Source: Halomonas almeriensis
GTDB lineage: Bacteria > Pseudomonadota > Gammaproteobacteria > Pseudomonadales > Halomonadaceae
DNA: 64,000 nt
Assembly (NCBI RefSeq): GCF_030409235.1
Contig: NZ_JAUFPO010000006.1
Coordinates: 475,447-539,446 of the forward strand
Reading direction: 5' to 3'
Numbering within the stretch: position 1 is the first letter of the stretch; the number at the start of each line of letters is the position of its first letter. Made by a program: the position numbers and the translations under genes. Below the pieces are notes generated by a model. That model did not search any database. It was given only the letters and a program-made list of their open reading frames with translations, and was not told the origin of the DNA. Positions 26,525-35,305 of the stretch are shown here, in pieces.

Positions 26525-27598
26525 TCATGCTTGACGGGAGTCTTCCGGGGAAGGCAGCGGAAGCGAAAGCTGTTGACGAGCCCGTTCGGGAACCAGCCTC
26601 ACACCGACGCCCAGCAACCTCACCGGGCGGTGCGCCCTGGCCCAGGCTTGATCCAGCAACCGGGCGAAGCTGTCCGTCGTCATCGCCATTCCGCGGCTTT
26701 CCATGGTGGTGATGCTGAAGTCGTCGAAACGGACCTTGACGAACAGGCCCGAAAGGGGAGGCTGGCCGTGGCCCTCGATGCGCTTTTCCAGCCGCTCGCA
26801 CAACCCCTGGATCGCCTGCTGCGCGCTGTGCAGGTCGGGTAGATCCTCCTCGAAGGTGGTTTCGACGCTGATGGATTTGCGCTCGCGTTCGGTGCGCACC
26901 GGCCGTTCGTCAATGCCGCGAGACAGCTCGAACAGACGCCGGCCGAACTTGCCGAACTCCTCGAGCAGTCTGTCGAAGGGTTGTTGCTGGAGATCGCTGC
27001 AGGTGGCAATGCCCATGGCGTCGAGCCGGGCTGCGGTTGCCGGTCCAACACCATGTAGCTTGTTGACCGGCAGGGTGGCGATGAAGTCGTCGATCTGGTC
27101 CGGGGCAATCACCGTGAGGCCATCGGGCTTTTCCCAGTCGCTGGCAATCTTGGCCAGAAACTTCGTCGGTGCCGCACCTACCGAGACCGTGATGCCGGTG
27201 CGTGCCATGCACGCTTCCTTGAGCCACTGCGCCATCCAGGTGGCACTGCCCTGAAAGCGCTCGACATCGCTGACATCCAGGTAGGCCTCGTCGAGGGAAA
27301 GTGGCTCGACCAGTGGTGTCAGCTCGTGGAAGATCGCCTGAAGATCCTTCGAGACGGCACGATACTTGTCGAAATCGCCGGGCATCAGGGTCAGATGAGG
27401 GCAGAGGCGCAGCGCGCGAGCGGTGGGCATGGCGGAGTGGATGCCAAAAGTGCGGGCAGGGTAGTTGCAGGTCGCAATCACGCCACGCCGTTCCCGAGAG
27501 CCTCCGATCGCCAGCGGAATGTCGCGCAGTGCGGGATTGTCACGCATTTCGACGGCGGCATAGAAACAGTCGCAGTCGGCATGAAGGATCTTGCGCAT
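26525..27598 (-). CDS. dinB: DNA polymerase IV (DinB)
   Basis: This Y-family translesion polymerase of 357 residues has the metal ligands in ILHADCDCFYAAVE at the N-terminus and SLDEAYLDVSD near residue 100, with the little-finger domain at the C-terminus. MRKILHADCD is the likely start; eight more codons upstream are in frame. It lies 69 nt after lexA on the same strand with no terminator between, so it is probably co-transcribed and SOS-induced through the lexA promoter. Confidence 0.95.
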   Translation of the reverse strand: MRKILHADCDCFYAAVEMRDNPALRDIPLAIGGSRERRGVIATCNYPARTFGIHSAMPTARALRLCPHLTLMPGDFDKYRAVSKDLQAIFHELTPLVEPLSLDEAYLDVSDVERFQGSATWMAQWLKEACMARTGITVSVGAAPTKFLAKIASDWEKPDGLTVIAPDQIDDFIATLPVNKLHGVGPATAARLDAMGIATCSDLQQQPFDRLLEEFGKFGRRLFELSRGIDERPVRTERERKSISVETTFEEDLPDLHSAQQAIQGLCERLEKRIEGHGQPPLSGLFVKVRFDDFSITTMESRGMAMTTDSFARLLDQAWARAHRPVRLLGVGVRLVPERARQQLSLPLPSPEDSRQA

Positions 27599-27667
27599 GT
27601 CCTCACGGCCTCTTGCTGCCATGTCATGTCCGCCCGGCGACGGCTCGGAAGGTCGTATCGCCGGGCT

Positions 27668-28330
27668 TCACCCCAGCGCCTGGCCATTTCCGCCGCGAAT
27701 CACGCCGACACCGACACCCTCGATCTCCAGGGTCTCATGGCGCAGGTCGACCTTGATGGGAGCAAAATTGGCATTTTCGGCCGCGAGGGTGATGTGGTGT
27801 CCCTGGCGATGAAAGCGTTTGACCGTGACTTCGTCCTCGAGGCGAGCCACGACAATCTGGCCATCGCGGATACGCTCGGTGCGATGCACGGCGAGAAGGT
27901 CGCCCTCAAGGATGCCGATATCCTGCATGGAAAGCCCGCGCACGCGTAGAAGATAGTCGGCGCGCGGGGTAAAGTAATCGGCCGGCAGGGGACAGTAGCG
28001 GTCGATGTGCTGGGTAGCGAGGATCGGACTCCCGGCGGCCACCTCGCCGATGATGGGCAAGCCCAGGGCAAGCTCTGTCTCGGCAGGGCTGTCGGCGCTT
28101 GAGGGCTCGGCCTCCGGCTGCGGCAGCCGGATTCCCCGGGAAGTGCCGCGTATCACGCGGATGACACCCTTGCGCTCAAGCGCTCGCAGGTGTTCTTCGG
28201 CGGCATTCGGCGAACGAAAGCCCAGGGCGCGCGATATTTCGGCACGTGTCGGCGGATAGCCCAGTTCACTCAGGGTCTTGACGATGAAGTCGTAGACATT
28301 CTGCTGGCGAGGCGTCAGGGAGCGAGTCAT
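27668..28330 (-). CDS. lexA: SOS repressor LexA
   Basis: 220 residues. N-terminal winged helix ([21 protein letters not shown]), self-cleavage bond A99-G100 in GEVAAGSP, and the catalytic dyad S133 (RGLSMQD) and K170 (TVKRF). It represses the SOS regulon until RecA filaments trigger self-cleavage. It is divergent from psrA, as in Pseudomonas, and precedes dinB where pseudomonads have sulA. Two LexA-like boxes lie over its own TATAAT -10, fitting autorepression. Confidence 0.96.
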   Translation of the reverse strand: MTRSLTPRQQNVYDFIVKTLSELGYPPTRAEISRALGFRSPNAAEEHLRALERKGVIRVIRGTSRGIRLPQPEAEPSSADSPAETELALGLPIIGEVAAGSPILATQHIDRYCPLPADYFTPRADYLLRVRGLSMQDIGILEGDLLAVHRTERIRDGQIVVARLEDEVTVKRFHRQGHHITLAAENANFAPIKVDLRHETLEIEGVGVGVIRGGNGQALG

Positions 28331-28391
28331 GCGACCTCCGGGTCATGGGCCTGTGGGGAAACGCCGATCAAGGATGTTACTGTTACTGTTT

Positions 28392-28424
28392 GTGGTTAAT
28401 TATACAGCATGATTATCCATCCAG
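28392..28424 (-). promoter_or_regulatory. Two adjacent imperfect LexA boxes over the lexA -10
   Basis: Minus-strand CTGTATAATTAACCAC (28392-28407) and CTGGATGGATAATCAT (28409-28424) each match CTG-N10-CAG except at the last base. The first contains a perfect TATAAT, the probable lexA -10. Tandem boxes resemble the arrangement at E. coli lexA. Confidence 0.5.
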
Positions 28425-28531
28425 TAAAAGTGGTTCGCTAGGCCAGGCTGGCCGGCCGGCCCACGTTTTAAACAGTTGACAGAAAGTTGGATTCAGGCAG
28501 TGTGTTGCCTGGCCTGGAGTGCAACACTGTT

Positions 28532-28545
28532 CAAACGATTGTTTC
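28532..28545 (+). promoter_or_regulatory. PsrA-type operator (autoregulatory site)
   Basis: CAAAC-GATT-GTTTC matches the Pseudomonas PsrA palindrome (C/G)AAAC-N2-4-GTTT(G/C). It lies 28 nt before the psrA start. Flanking inverted repeats AACAGTTG (28471-28478)/CAACTGTT (28546-28553) and GTGTTGC (28502-28508)/GCAACAC (28521-28527) may add to the control region. Confidence 0.65.
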
Positions 28546-28572
28546 CAACTGTTATCAACTCGGACTCGACAC

Positions 28573-29238
28573 ATGGCCGAACCAGATACCGTCACTCGCA
28601 TCCTGGATACCGCTGAGGTGCTGTTTGCCGAGCGAGGTTTCGCCGAGACCTCACTGCGCAACATCACCAGCAAGGCCAATGTCAACCTGGCTGCCGTCAA
28701 TTACCACTTCGGCTCCAAGAAGGCGCTGATCCAGGCGGTGTTCGCCCGTTATCTGGACCCCTTTACTCTGCGTTTTCATGCGGCGCTGGATGAGCTGGAA
28801 GCGCAGCATCGCCACGATGGCAGTACCATCCCGCTCGAGGAGCTGCTCGAGACCATGGCGCGGACCGTGCTGGAAGTGCCGGCGGAACGCCACAGCCTCA
28901 AGGTCTTCATGCGGTTGCTGGGACTGGCCTATAGCCAGGCTCAGGGCCATCTACGACGCTACATTCAGGAACAGTATGGCAGTGTCTTTCGTCGTTTCAC
29001 CGAGCTGGTACGACGCGCCACGCCGGAGCTGCCGGATGCCGAGCGTTTCTGGCGCCTGCACTTCGTGCTCGGCACGGTGATCTTCACGCTCTCCGGGCTC
29101 GATGCGCTGCGCGATATTGCCGAGCAGGACTATCAGGATCACGTCTCGGTCCGCGACCTGGTGCGCCGCTTGCGGCCCGTGGTGGTGTCCGCCATGCAGG
29201 CACCGCTGCCCGAGCTACCGGCGCAGGAGGCGGTGTGA
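28573..29238 (+). CDS. psrA: TetR-family regulator PsrA
   Basis: 221 residues. The N-terminal helix-turn-helix FAETSLRNITSKANVNLAAV, then NYHFGSKKALIQAVF, is nearly that of P. aeruginosa PsrA, and similarity continues through FMRLLGLAYSQAQGHLRRY. PsrA in Pseudomonas is released by long-chain fatty acids, represses beta-oxidation genes and activates rpoS; the same role here is inferred. Divergent from lexA as in Pseudomonas, with a PsrA box just upstream. The start MAEPDTVTRIL fits PsrA; upstream codons are rejected. Its stop overlaps the next gene start (TGATG). Confidence 0.88.
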   Translation: MAEPDTVTRILDTAEVLFAERGFAETSLRNITSKANVNLAAVNYHFGSKKALIQAVFARYLDPFTLRFHAALDELEAQHRHDGSTIPLEELLETMARTVLEVPAERHSLKVFMRLLGLAYSQAQGHLRRYIQEQYGSVFRRFTELVRRATPELPDAERFWRLHFVLGTVIFTLSGLDALRDIAEQDYQDHVSVRDLVRRLRPVVVSAMQAPLPELPAQEAV

Positions 29239-29753
29239 TGCGAACGCCGCGCCTGTCGTCGTTGCCGCCTGAGGCCGACACCTGGGTAGAGATCGATGTT
29301 GACGCCCAGCAGCTGACCCTCCACCAGGGCAGAGAGGCGCTCTGGTCCTGTGCGGTATCCACCGGAGCCGCCGGCACCGGAGAGCTCGATGGCAGTGGCT
29401 GCACACCCCTGGGGTGGCACTATGTGCGCGCCGCCATTGGTGAAGGCCAGCCGCCCGGCACCGTCTATCGGGGACGTCGGCCCACCGGCGAGGTGTTCGA
29501 CGAGCATCTGGCGGCTGCCCATCCCGAGCGCGATTGGATACTGACGCGCATACTCTGGCTGTGTGGCCTGGAAAGCGGCCGCAACCGGGGCGGTCAGGTC
29601 GATTCCCAGCGCCGCTACATCTACTTGCATGGAACGCCACCGAACGAGCCTATGGGCGTGCCAGCCTCCCACGGTTGCATTCGACTGCGTGATGCCGACC
29701 TTCTTGAGGTCTTTCAGCGCGCCCGGGCCGGGACCCCGTTCTGGTTGCATTGA
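29238..29753 (+). CDS. L,D-transpeptidase, YkuD family
   Basis: 171 residues. The catalytic motif is HGTPPNEPMG then SHGCIRLRDAD, with the active-site Cys in SHGCIR. Such enzymes cross-link peptidoglycan or attach lipoprotein to it. No signal peptide is evident, which is unusual for an enzyme acting in the periplasm, although short YkuD proteins without one occur. Translation is coupled to psrA by a TGATG overlap. Convergent with pilC. Confidence 0.85.
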   Translation: MRTPRLSSLPPEADTWVEIDVDAQQLTLHQGREALWSCAVSTGAAGTGELDGSGCTPLGWHYVRAAIGEGQPPGTVYRGRRPTGEVFDEHLAAAHPERDWILTRILWLCGLESGRNRGGQVDSQRRYIYLHGTPPNEPMGVPASHGCIRLRDADLLEVFQRARAGTPFWLH

Positions 29754-29761
29754 CGCCTCTG

Positions 29762-30982
29762 TTAGAGGGCGCCGCCAAGCTCGAAGATCGGCAGGTACAT
29801 GGCGATCACCAATCCACCGACCATGATGCCGAGCATGGCAATCACCGCCGGTTCCAGCAGGGCGGTCAGGATATCCACCCGGTCATCCACGTCGCTTTCG
29901 TAATGTTCGGCGATGCGCTCCAGCATCTGATCCAACGTGCCGGATTCCTCGCCGATCGCGACCATCTGCAGCGCCATGCCGGGAAAGCGGTGCGTGGCGT
30001 GCATGGCGCGATACAGGGAGTGTCCTTCCAGGACGTCGTGTCGGACCTGCTCCACAGCCTGCTGAAATGCCGGGTTACCGGTAGCCCCCGCGGCACTTTT
30101 CAGCCCCTCCAGCAATGGAACACCGGCCCCCACCGTGGTTGACAGGGTGCGACAGTAGCGAGCCACACAGGCGGCTCCGAGCATCCCACCGAACAGCGGC
30201 AGGCGCAGCGCGAGTCCATGCAGTCGAGTGGCAAAGCGCGGGGAGCGGTGTTGCGCCATGTAGATCAGCGCTGGCAGGCTCGTGCCCAGAAGCAGGCCCC
30301 AGGGCCAGTGATCCCGGACCATGTCCGAGAGCTCCAGGGCCAGTCGCGTCAGCGCAGGCAGCTCGGCACCGAAGTCGCTGAACATCGATTCAAAGCGCGG
30401 GACGACCTTGACCAGAAGCAGCGCCGCCACGCTGATGCCGGTCAACATGACCATGGCGGGATACCAGAGGGCCTTGCGGACTCGGGATCTGAGCCGCTCC
30501 GACTTCTCCTTGTGCAGGGCGACTCGCTCAAGCATGCGGTCCAGTGTGCCTGACTGCTCTCCCGCGGCCACCAGGTGCACGAACAGGCCGGCGAAGTGGC
30601 GGGGATGTCGTGCCATCGCCTCGGCAACGCTGGCCCCTTCACTGACAGCCCGGCGCAGGTCATTGATCAGCCATCGCAGCGCGGGGTTGGTCACGCCTTC
30701 AGCGATGGCCTGCAAGCCCTGCAGAACCGGTACCCCGGCACGCAGCAGGGTGGCCATCTGGCGCGCCAGGACGGTGATGTCACGATGCTTGACCTTGCCG
30801 GTGCTCAGACCTCGCTTGGCGCGGGCGCGGCGTATCAGAATGCGTTGCTGCGTCAGCTTTTCGACGACTTCGTCGCGACTGGCCGCCAGTGTCTCCCCCT
30901 GTACGACCTGGCCATTCTCGTCCACGCCTTGCCATTGCCAGCGACGTTGCCGGGATTCGCTTTCCGAGCGGGTGGTGTTCAT
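29762..30982 (-). CDS. pilC: Type IV pilus inner-membrane platform protein PilC
   Basis: This 406-residue GspF/PilC-family protein has two repeated domains, each with a LLRAGVPVLQGL or VGAGVPLLEGL motif at its start and GEQSGTLD or GEESGTLDQML in the middle, and three membrane helices. It anchors the pilus motor to the membrane. It is encoded 37 nt after pilB on the same strand. Confidence 0.94.
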   Translation of the reverse strand: MNTTRSESESRQRRWQWQGVDENGQVVQGETLAASRDEVVEKLTQQRILIRRARAKRGLSTGKVKHRDITVLARQMATLLRAGVPVLQGLQAIAEGVTNPALRWLINDLRRAVSEGASVAEAMARHPRHFAGLFVHLVAAGEQSGTLDRMLERVALHKEKSERLRSRVRKALWYPAMVMLTGISVAALLLVKVVPRFESMFSDFGAELPALTRLALELSDMVRDHWPWGLLLGTSLPALIYMAQHRSPRFATRLHGLALRLPLFGGMLGAACVARYCRTLSTTVGAGVPLLEGLKSAAGATGNPAFQQAVEQVRHDVLEGHSLYRAMHATHRFPGMALQMVAIGEESGTLDQMLERIAEHYESDVDDRVDILTALLEPAVIAMLGIMVGGLVIAMYLPIFELGGAL

Positions 30983-31019
30983 CCCTCCCTCCTGCCGGAC
31001 GTCCGGGCTCGGTGTGGCA

Positions 31020-32771
31020 TCAGGTGTGACCGGTAATGCGGTTGACCTCGTCTAGGCTGGTCAAGCCCTGCAGGACCTTTTCGATGCCGCTCTGGCGAAG
31101 GCTCAGATAACCGTTTTCACGGGCTTGCTGCTCGAGATCCGCGGCCTTGGCCCGGCGAAGAATACGCGTCCGGATGCTGGCATCGATCGGTACTACCTCA
31201 TAAAGGCCGATGCGCCCCCGGAACCCTGCCTGACACTCATGACAGCCCACGGGTTCGAACAGCGTGAGGTTCTCGGTGTCAGCTCCGTGGCATTCAAGCT
31301 GCGAGCGTCTTGCCTCACTGACCGACACGGCACGCTTGCAGCGGTCACAGAGCCGGCGTGCCAGTCGCTGGGCCACGATCAGGCTCACCGAACCGGAGAC
31401 ATTGAAGGGGGCAACGCCCATGTCGGTGAGCCGCGTCAGGGTGTGAACCGCCGAGTTGGTATGCAGGGTGGAAAGCACCAGATGCCCTGTCTGCGCCGCC
31501 TTGATGGCGATTTCGGCGGTTTCCGGATCGCGGATTTCGCCGACCATCACCACGTCAGGATCCTGACGCAGGAAGGCACGCAGGGTGCTGGCAAAATCCA
31601 GTCCGATACGCGGCAACACATTCACCTGGTTTATGCCCTCCAGCTTGATTTCCACCGGATCTTCGGCCGTGCAGATATTGCGGTGGCAATCATTGAGTTG
31701 TCGCAGCGCGGTGTAGAGCGTCACGGTCTTGCCACTGCCGGTGGGGCCGGTCACCAGTATCATGCCCTGGGGATGCGCGAGAGCGCTTTCGACCAGTGCA
31801 TGCTGAGTATCGGAAAGGCCCAATTGATCCATGCGCCAGCAGGCCGTCGCCGGGTCGAGCAATCGCAGTACCACCTTTTCACCGTGGACAGTCGGCAGTG
31901 TGTTGACCCGAAAGTCCACCCCGCTGCCATGTCGGGCATGCCATTTGATGGCGCCATCCTGCGGCAGGCGGCGCTCGGAAATATCCAGCCTGGCCATGAC
32001 CTTGAGTCTGGCCGTGACTCTGGCGTGCAGCCCCGGGGGTGGCTGGGCCATGTCGTGCAGAATGCCGTCGATGCGCTGACGAATCCGGAACCGGGTGGCA
32101 TAGGGCTCGAAGTGAATATCCGAGGCGCCCTGGCTGATGGCGTCCTGCAAGAGGCTGTCGACAAAGTCCACCAGCGGACCGTCCGTATCCGACTCCACGG
32201 CTGATACGGTGTCCTCTTCGATGCTGAACGAGTGGGATCCGGTATCGATCCGGTCCATGGCCTGGCGGGTGTTGCTGTGACCCGCGAGGTAGCGTTCCAG
32301 GCAATGTTCCAGTTGATCCAGCGGGGCGAGAACTGTCTCGACGGAGAGGCCTGAAGCGAACCTCAGCTCACCCAGAGCCGCCATCTGTCCCGGGTGACTT
32401 ATCGCCACTTTAAGGCGCTTGTCATCGCGCTGTAGCGGCAGTGCCTGCAAGCGGCGAAGCAAGGCGCATGAAGCATCCTCCAGACGTGGCAGGCTGTTGA
32501 TATCAACTTGATTCAGATCTATCACGGTCAGCTCATACTCCCGACCGGCTGCCTCTGCCACCTGCCATGGGCTGAGGCTCTGCGTTGCCACGAGATGCTG
32601 CAACAGTGACACCCCGTTGACGCCTGCCTGCCGGTCCAGCCGCCAGACCTCCTCGAAGCTCAGCAGACCTTCCTCGATCAGCCGGTTGGCCAGACCGCCA
32701 GGCGGCTGTGCCGGGAGTCCCTCTCCTGGTCGAGAATCCTGGGGGCGAGAGTCAGGTGACATGAGCGACAT
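31020..32771 (-). CDS. pilB: Type IV pilus assembly ATPase PilB
   Basis: This 583-residue hexameric ATPase drives pilus extension. The N-terminal GspE/MshEN-like domain (to about 200) precedes the ATPase with Walker A GPTGSGKTVTL, Walker B VMVGEIRDPETAEIA and the His box LSTLHTNSA. Near the C-terminus CDRC and CHEC form the usual zinc tetracysteine. Start ATG at 32771. First gene of pilB-pilC, divergent from pilA; pilD is not here. Confidence 0.95.
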   Translation of the reverse strand: MSLMSPDSRPQDSRPGEGLPAQPPGGLANRLIEEGLLSFEEVWRLDRQAGVNGVSLLQHLVATQSLSPWQVAEAAGREYELTVIDLNQVDINSLPRLEDASCALLRRLQALPLQRDDKRLKVAISHPGQMAALGELRFASGLSVETVLAPLDQLEHCLERYLAGHSNTRQAMDRIDTGSHSFSIEEDTVSAVESDTDGPLVDFVDSLLQDAISQGASDIHFEPYATRFRIRQRIDGILHDMAQPPPGLHARVTARLKVMARLDISERRLPQDGAIKWHARHGSGVDFRVNTLPTVHGEKVVLRLLDPATACWRMDQLGLSDTQHALVESALAHPQGMILVTGPTGSGKTVTLYTALRQLNDCHRNICTAEDPVEIKLEGINQVNVLPRIGLDFASTLRAFLRQDPDVVMVGEIRDPETAEIAIKAAQTGHLVLSTLHTNSAVHTLTRLTDMGVAPFNVSGSVSLIVAQRLARRLCDRCKRAVSVSEARRSQLECHGADTENLTLFEPVGCHECQAGFRGRIGLYEVVPIDASIRTRILRRAKAADLEQQARENGYLSLRQSGIEKVLQGLTSLDEVNRITGHT

Positions 32772-33244
32772 CCCTGTCCATGGGTCTGCTCTGGATTCTA
32801 GCCAGTGGCTCGGGCTACAGCCGTGCGATTTTTGCGCAGGCCGTCTACGACATCACGGACAAGAGCGACGAATTCTCGGCGCCTATTTGTGGGTAAATCT
32901 TCCTTGTGAGGGCCTTGCCCGGCTGCCTACTGTCAGGTCAGTAGGGGCACAAGAGGAGGGTAAGCAGGGCAATAGGCAGGCCGGCAGGTGTTCGGTGAAA
33001 GTGCCGGCAAAACACAACACCGGGAGCACATATCGGGTCCAGGCGCTGCCTCCGGGCAGTAGCGATTCGACCTGTGGTCACCACCAGGGAGAGGTGCATC
33101 ATGAACAGGATGACGCAACACAGCACTCGGGTATTGCCCTGTCGCGGGTCGGTCCAACGTCAGGTCAGTTACCACTCAGGAGACGCAAGCGATGCCATGC
33201 ACTTGATTCCCGCCGACCGCCTGGAGCCGCCACCGGCGGTATCC
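32772..33244. other. Divergent region between pilB and pilA
   Basis: 473 bp that must hold promoters for both pilus transcripts. An inverted repeat CCTACTG (32926-32932)/CAGTAGG (32939-32945) with a 6-nt loop is the clearest element. The pilA frame is open back to about 33074, with ATG codons at 33101 and 33197 behind passable ribosome sites, but the peptide there does not look like a pilin leader. No clear sigma54 site was found. Confidence 0.5.
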
Positions 33245-33634
33245 ATGGTGACGAGTAGGTTGGCTTTTTCCCGGCAGCAGGCCGGGTTTACCCTGATCGA
33301 GTTGCTGATCGTGGTGGCGATCATCGGCATCCTGGCGGCCGTTGCCGTGCCGCAGTATCAGGATTACACCGAACGCGCCGAGCACAGTGCCGCCATCTCG
33401 GAACTGAGTGCCGCCAAGCTCAGCGTATCGACCAACATCGCCGAGGGTCTCGATGACCCCTGCACGGATGTCGGCTGGAACTGTACCGACAACGGCGATG
33501 GGTCCGGCACCATCGAGAACACTCAGGCCAGCAATGACTCCGGTTCCGGCAATACGCATCCCAATGCCGTCCTGACCTGGGATACCACTGCCGGTGATGG
33601 CATCACCTGGGAAACCACCAGCTGGAATGACTGA
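33245..33634 (+). CDS. pilA: Type IV major pilin PilA
   Basis: 129 residues from the chosen start. Leader [14 protein letters not shown] is cut before [21 protein letters not shown], with the key Glu5 and the hydrophobic assembly helix. The globular domain is short, with C-terminal half rich in Asp, Asn, Gly and Ser, suiting a halophile. Two cysteines (CTDVGWNC) could form a small disulfide loop. In-frame ATGs at 33197 and 33101 have better ribosome sites but would give leaders of 30 and 62 residues. Divergent from pilBC. Confidence 0.85.
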   Translation: MVTSRLAFSRQQAGFTLIELLIVVAIIGILAAVAVPQYQDYTERAEHSAAISELSAAKLSVSTNIAEGLDDPCTDVGWNCTDNGDGSGTIENTQASNDSGSGNTHPNAVLTWDTTAGDGITWETTSWND

Positions 33635-33644
33635 GCCCGGTACT

Positions 33645-34064
33645 TCATTCCCCGTTGAGCGTCGCGATCAGCCGGCGGCTGCCGCCCTGATCGCGATGCT
33701 CGCCCAACCAGATGCCCTGCCAGGTACCCAGTGCCAGCCGGCCATGCCGCACCGCCAGCGTCAGTTGGGTCCCCAGTAGGCTCGCGGCAATATGGGCCGG
33801 CATGTCGTCCGGTCCTTCCAGTGTATGACGGAAAAAGGGCAGGTCACCGGGAATCCGGTCGCGCAGAAAGGCATCCATGTCATGACGCACATCGGGGTCG
33901 GCATTCTCGTTCAGCGTGAGAGAGGCCGAGGTGTGCATCAGTTGCACATGCAACAGTCCCATGCGGCATTCCTGCAGGCAGGGCAGCGCGTCGGCAATGT
34001 CGTCGGTCACCAGGTGAAACCCCCTGGCACGCGGCAAGAGCTGAATGTCCTGTTGTAGCCACAT
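33645..34064 (-). CDS. YjbQ/UPF0047 family protein
   Basis: 139 residues. The family core LMHTSASLTLNENADPDVRHD and LGTWQGIWLGEHRD is visible; the conserved His and Glu residues form a site that in YjbQ proteins gives weak thiamine-phosphate synthase activity. The physiological role is not established. Convergent with pilA, 11 nt apart. Confidence 0.85.
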   Translation of the reverse strand: MWLQQDIQLLPRARGFHLVTDDIADALPCLQECRMGLLHVQLMHTSASLTLNENADPDVRHDMDAFLRDRIPGDLPFFRHTLEGPDDMPAHIAASLLGTQLTLAVRHGRLALGTWQGIWLGEHRDQGGSRRLIATLNGE

Positions 34065-34147
34065 CGGCTCATCCCCCTGATGTTCTGGTGTCGGTGATCG
34101 CTTGATGCCGCGCAGCTTACGTCATCCGCGGCGCGGGTAACACCAAC

Positions 34148-35305
34148 TCAGGGAAGCTCGCTGGTACCTTCTGTCATCAGGGCCTGGCGAAAGTACTCGT
34201 CGATGCGCTCATGGCTGTTGGCATACCACTCATCGTCCTTGGTCAAGGCGTGTTCGGCGTTGAGAGGATGAGTGGGAATATGCAGCCGCATGTCCACGCC
34301 ATGGTCGGGGTGGTTGGCGACCTGAATGGTGGCCGAGCGGCGCGAGGGGCCATAGGGGATGAGCTCGGCCAGTGCCGTCTGGCGTTCCGTCGAGGTAGCG
34401 AAGCCGATGAACTGCCGCGCCTGCTCGGACTCCCTGGCGCCGCGCGGAATGGCCCAGACTTCGTGCTCCTGTACCTGGCCATCCCAGAGAATCTCGATGG
34501 GCAGGTCACGATTGACCATGGCATCGAAAAAGCGGCCATTGAAGCCGGAGGCCATCACGACCCTGTCCTCGGCGAGCAGCTCCACCGGGGTGTCGCCGGC
34601 CTCCCACCAATGGATACTGTCAAGGTTGTCGAGTCGCTTGAAGGCCAGTGAAAGGCCGCGTCGCGTACTCAGCAGGCGATAGATTTCTTCCTCGGGCACG
34701 CCATAGGATAGCAGTGCCCATTCCAGGTTGACCGCCGGGCCGCGCTGCAGGGCGCGGGGCCCCGGAAAGTCCTGCTGATTGAAGAGATCGTCGATCTCGG
34801 TGGGGCGGCGGCCGGGGAACGCATCTCGCCTGTAGGCCACCACGGTGGCGAACACCGAGTGAGTGATGGCGCAGCGGTTGAGGGCCCCATGGATGAAGTC
34901 CCGCCGTGCCGGCTCTCCCTGGGGGGAAGCGTGGAGTATCTCCGGCGCAATGGGCTCCAGCAACTGGCTGGCGCAGGCGTTCTTGGCCTCGCTACGGCTC
35001 ATGTCGATCAGGTCCCAGGGAATGCTGCCTTCCTTGGCCGCCTGACGAAGTTCCTTGAGGCCGCCGTTGTAGCGATGCACTCGGACCGGAATCCCGGTGG
35101 CTTCGGTAAAAGGCTCAAATAGGGCACGACGTTGCGCGCGTTCATAGGCGCCGCCCCAGGTCAGGATGTCCAGCGTCGCCTCACCCTGCGCTGCGGCCGC
35201 ATCCTGGCCTGCGGCCAGCGGCGACATCCCGGTGAGCGCGGCGAGCAGCAGCCCGCATGCCGTTTTACGCCAGCTTGCGCCGGCCTGTCGCTCAGCCCGT
35301 ACCAT
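34148..35305 (-). CDS. Extracellular solute-binding protein (PotD-like), orphan
   Basis: About 385 residues. A signal peptide (ACGLLLAALTGMSPLAAG) precedes a type 2 periplasmic binding fold, LDILTWGGAYERAQRRALF, like polyamine/spermidine binding proteins. The start at MVRAERQAG is chosen because GGGAGGAG lies just upstream; an earlier ATG at 35329 is inside clcA. The gene overlaps the 3' end of the ClC gene, so the two are coupled. No permease or ATPase lies nearby, so its transport partner or signalling role is unknown. Confidence 0.78.
   Translation of the reverse strand: MVRAERQAGASWRKTACGLLLAALTGMSPLAAGQDAAAAQGEATLDILTWGGAYERAQRRALFEPFTEATGIPVRVHRYNGGLKELRQAAKEGSIPWDLIDMSRSEAKNACASQLLEPIAPEILHASPQGEPARRDFIHGALNRCAITHSVFATVVAYRRDAFPGRRPTEIDDLFNQQDFPGPRALQRGPAVNLEWALLSYGVPEEEIYRLLSTRRGLSLAFKRLDNLDSIHWWEAGDTPVELLAEDRVVMASGFNGRFFDAMVNRDLPIEILWDGQVQEHEVWAIPRGARESEQARQFIGFATSTERQTALAELIPYGPSRRSATIQVANHPDHGVDMRLHIPTHPLNAEHALTKDDEWYANSHERIDEYFRQALMTEGTSELP

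Noticed and set aside
32880..33244. A sigma54 promoter before pilA
   Set aside because: Several GG-rich stretches were tried but none has GG and GC correctly 10 nt apart with the surrounding consensus.
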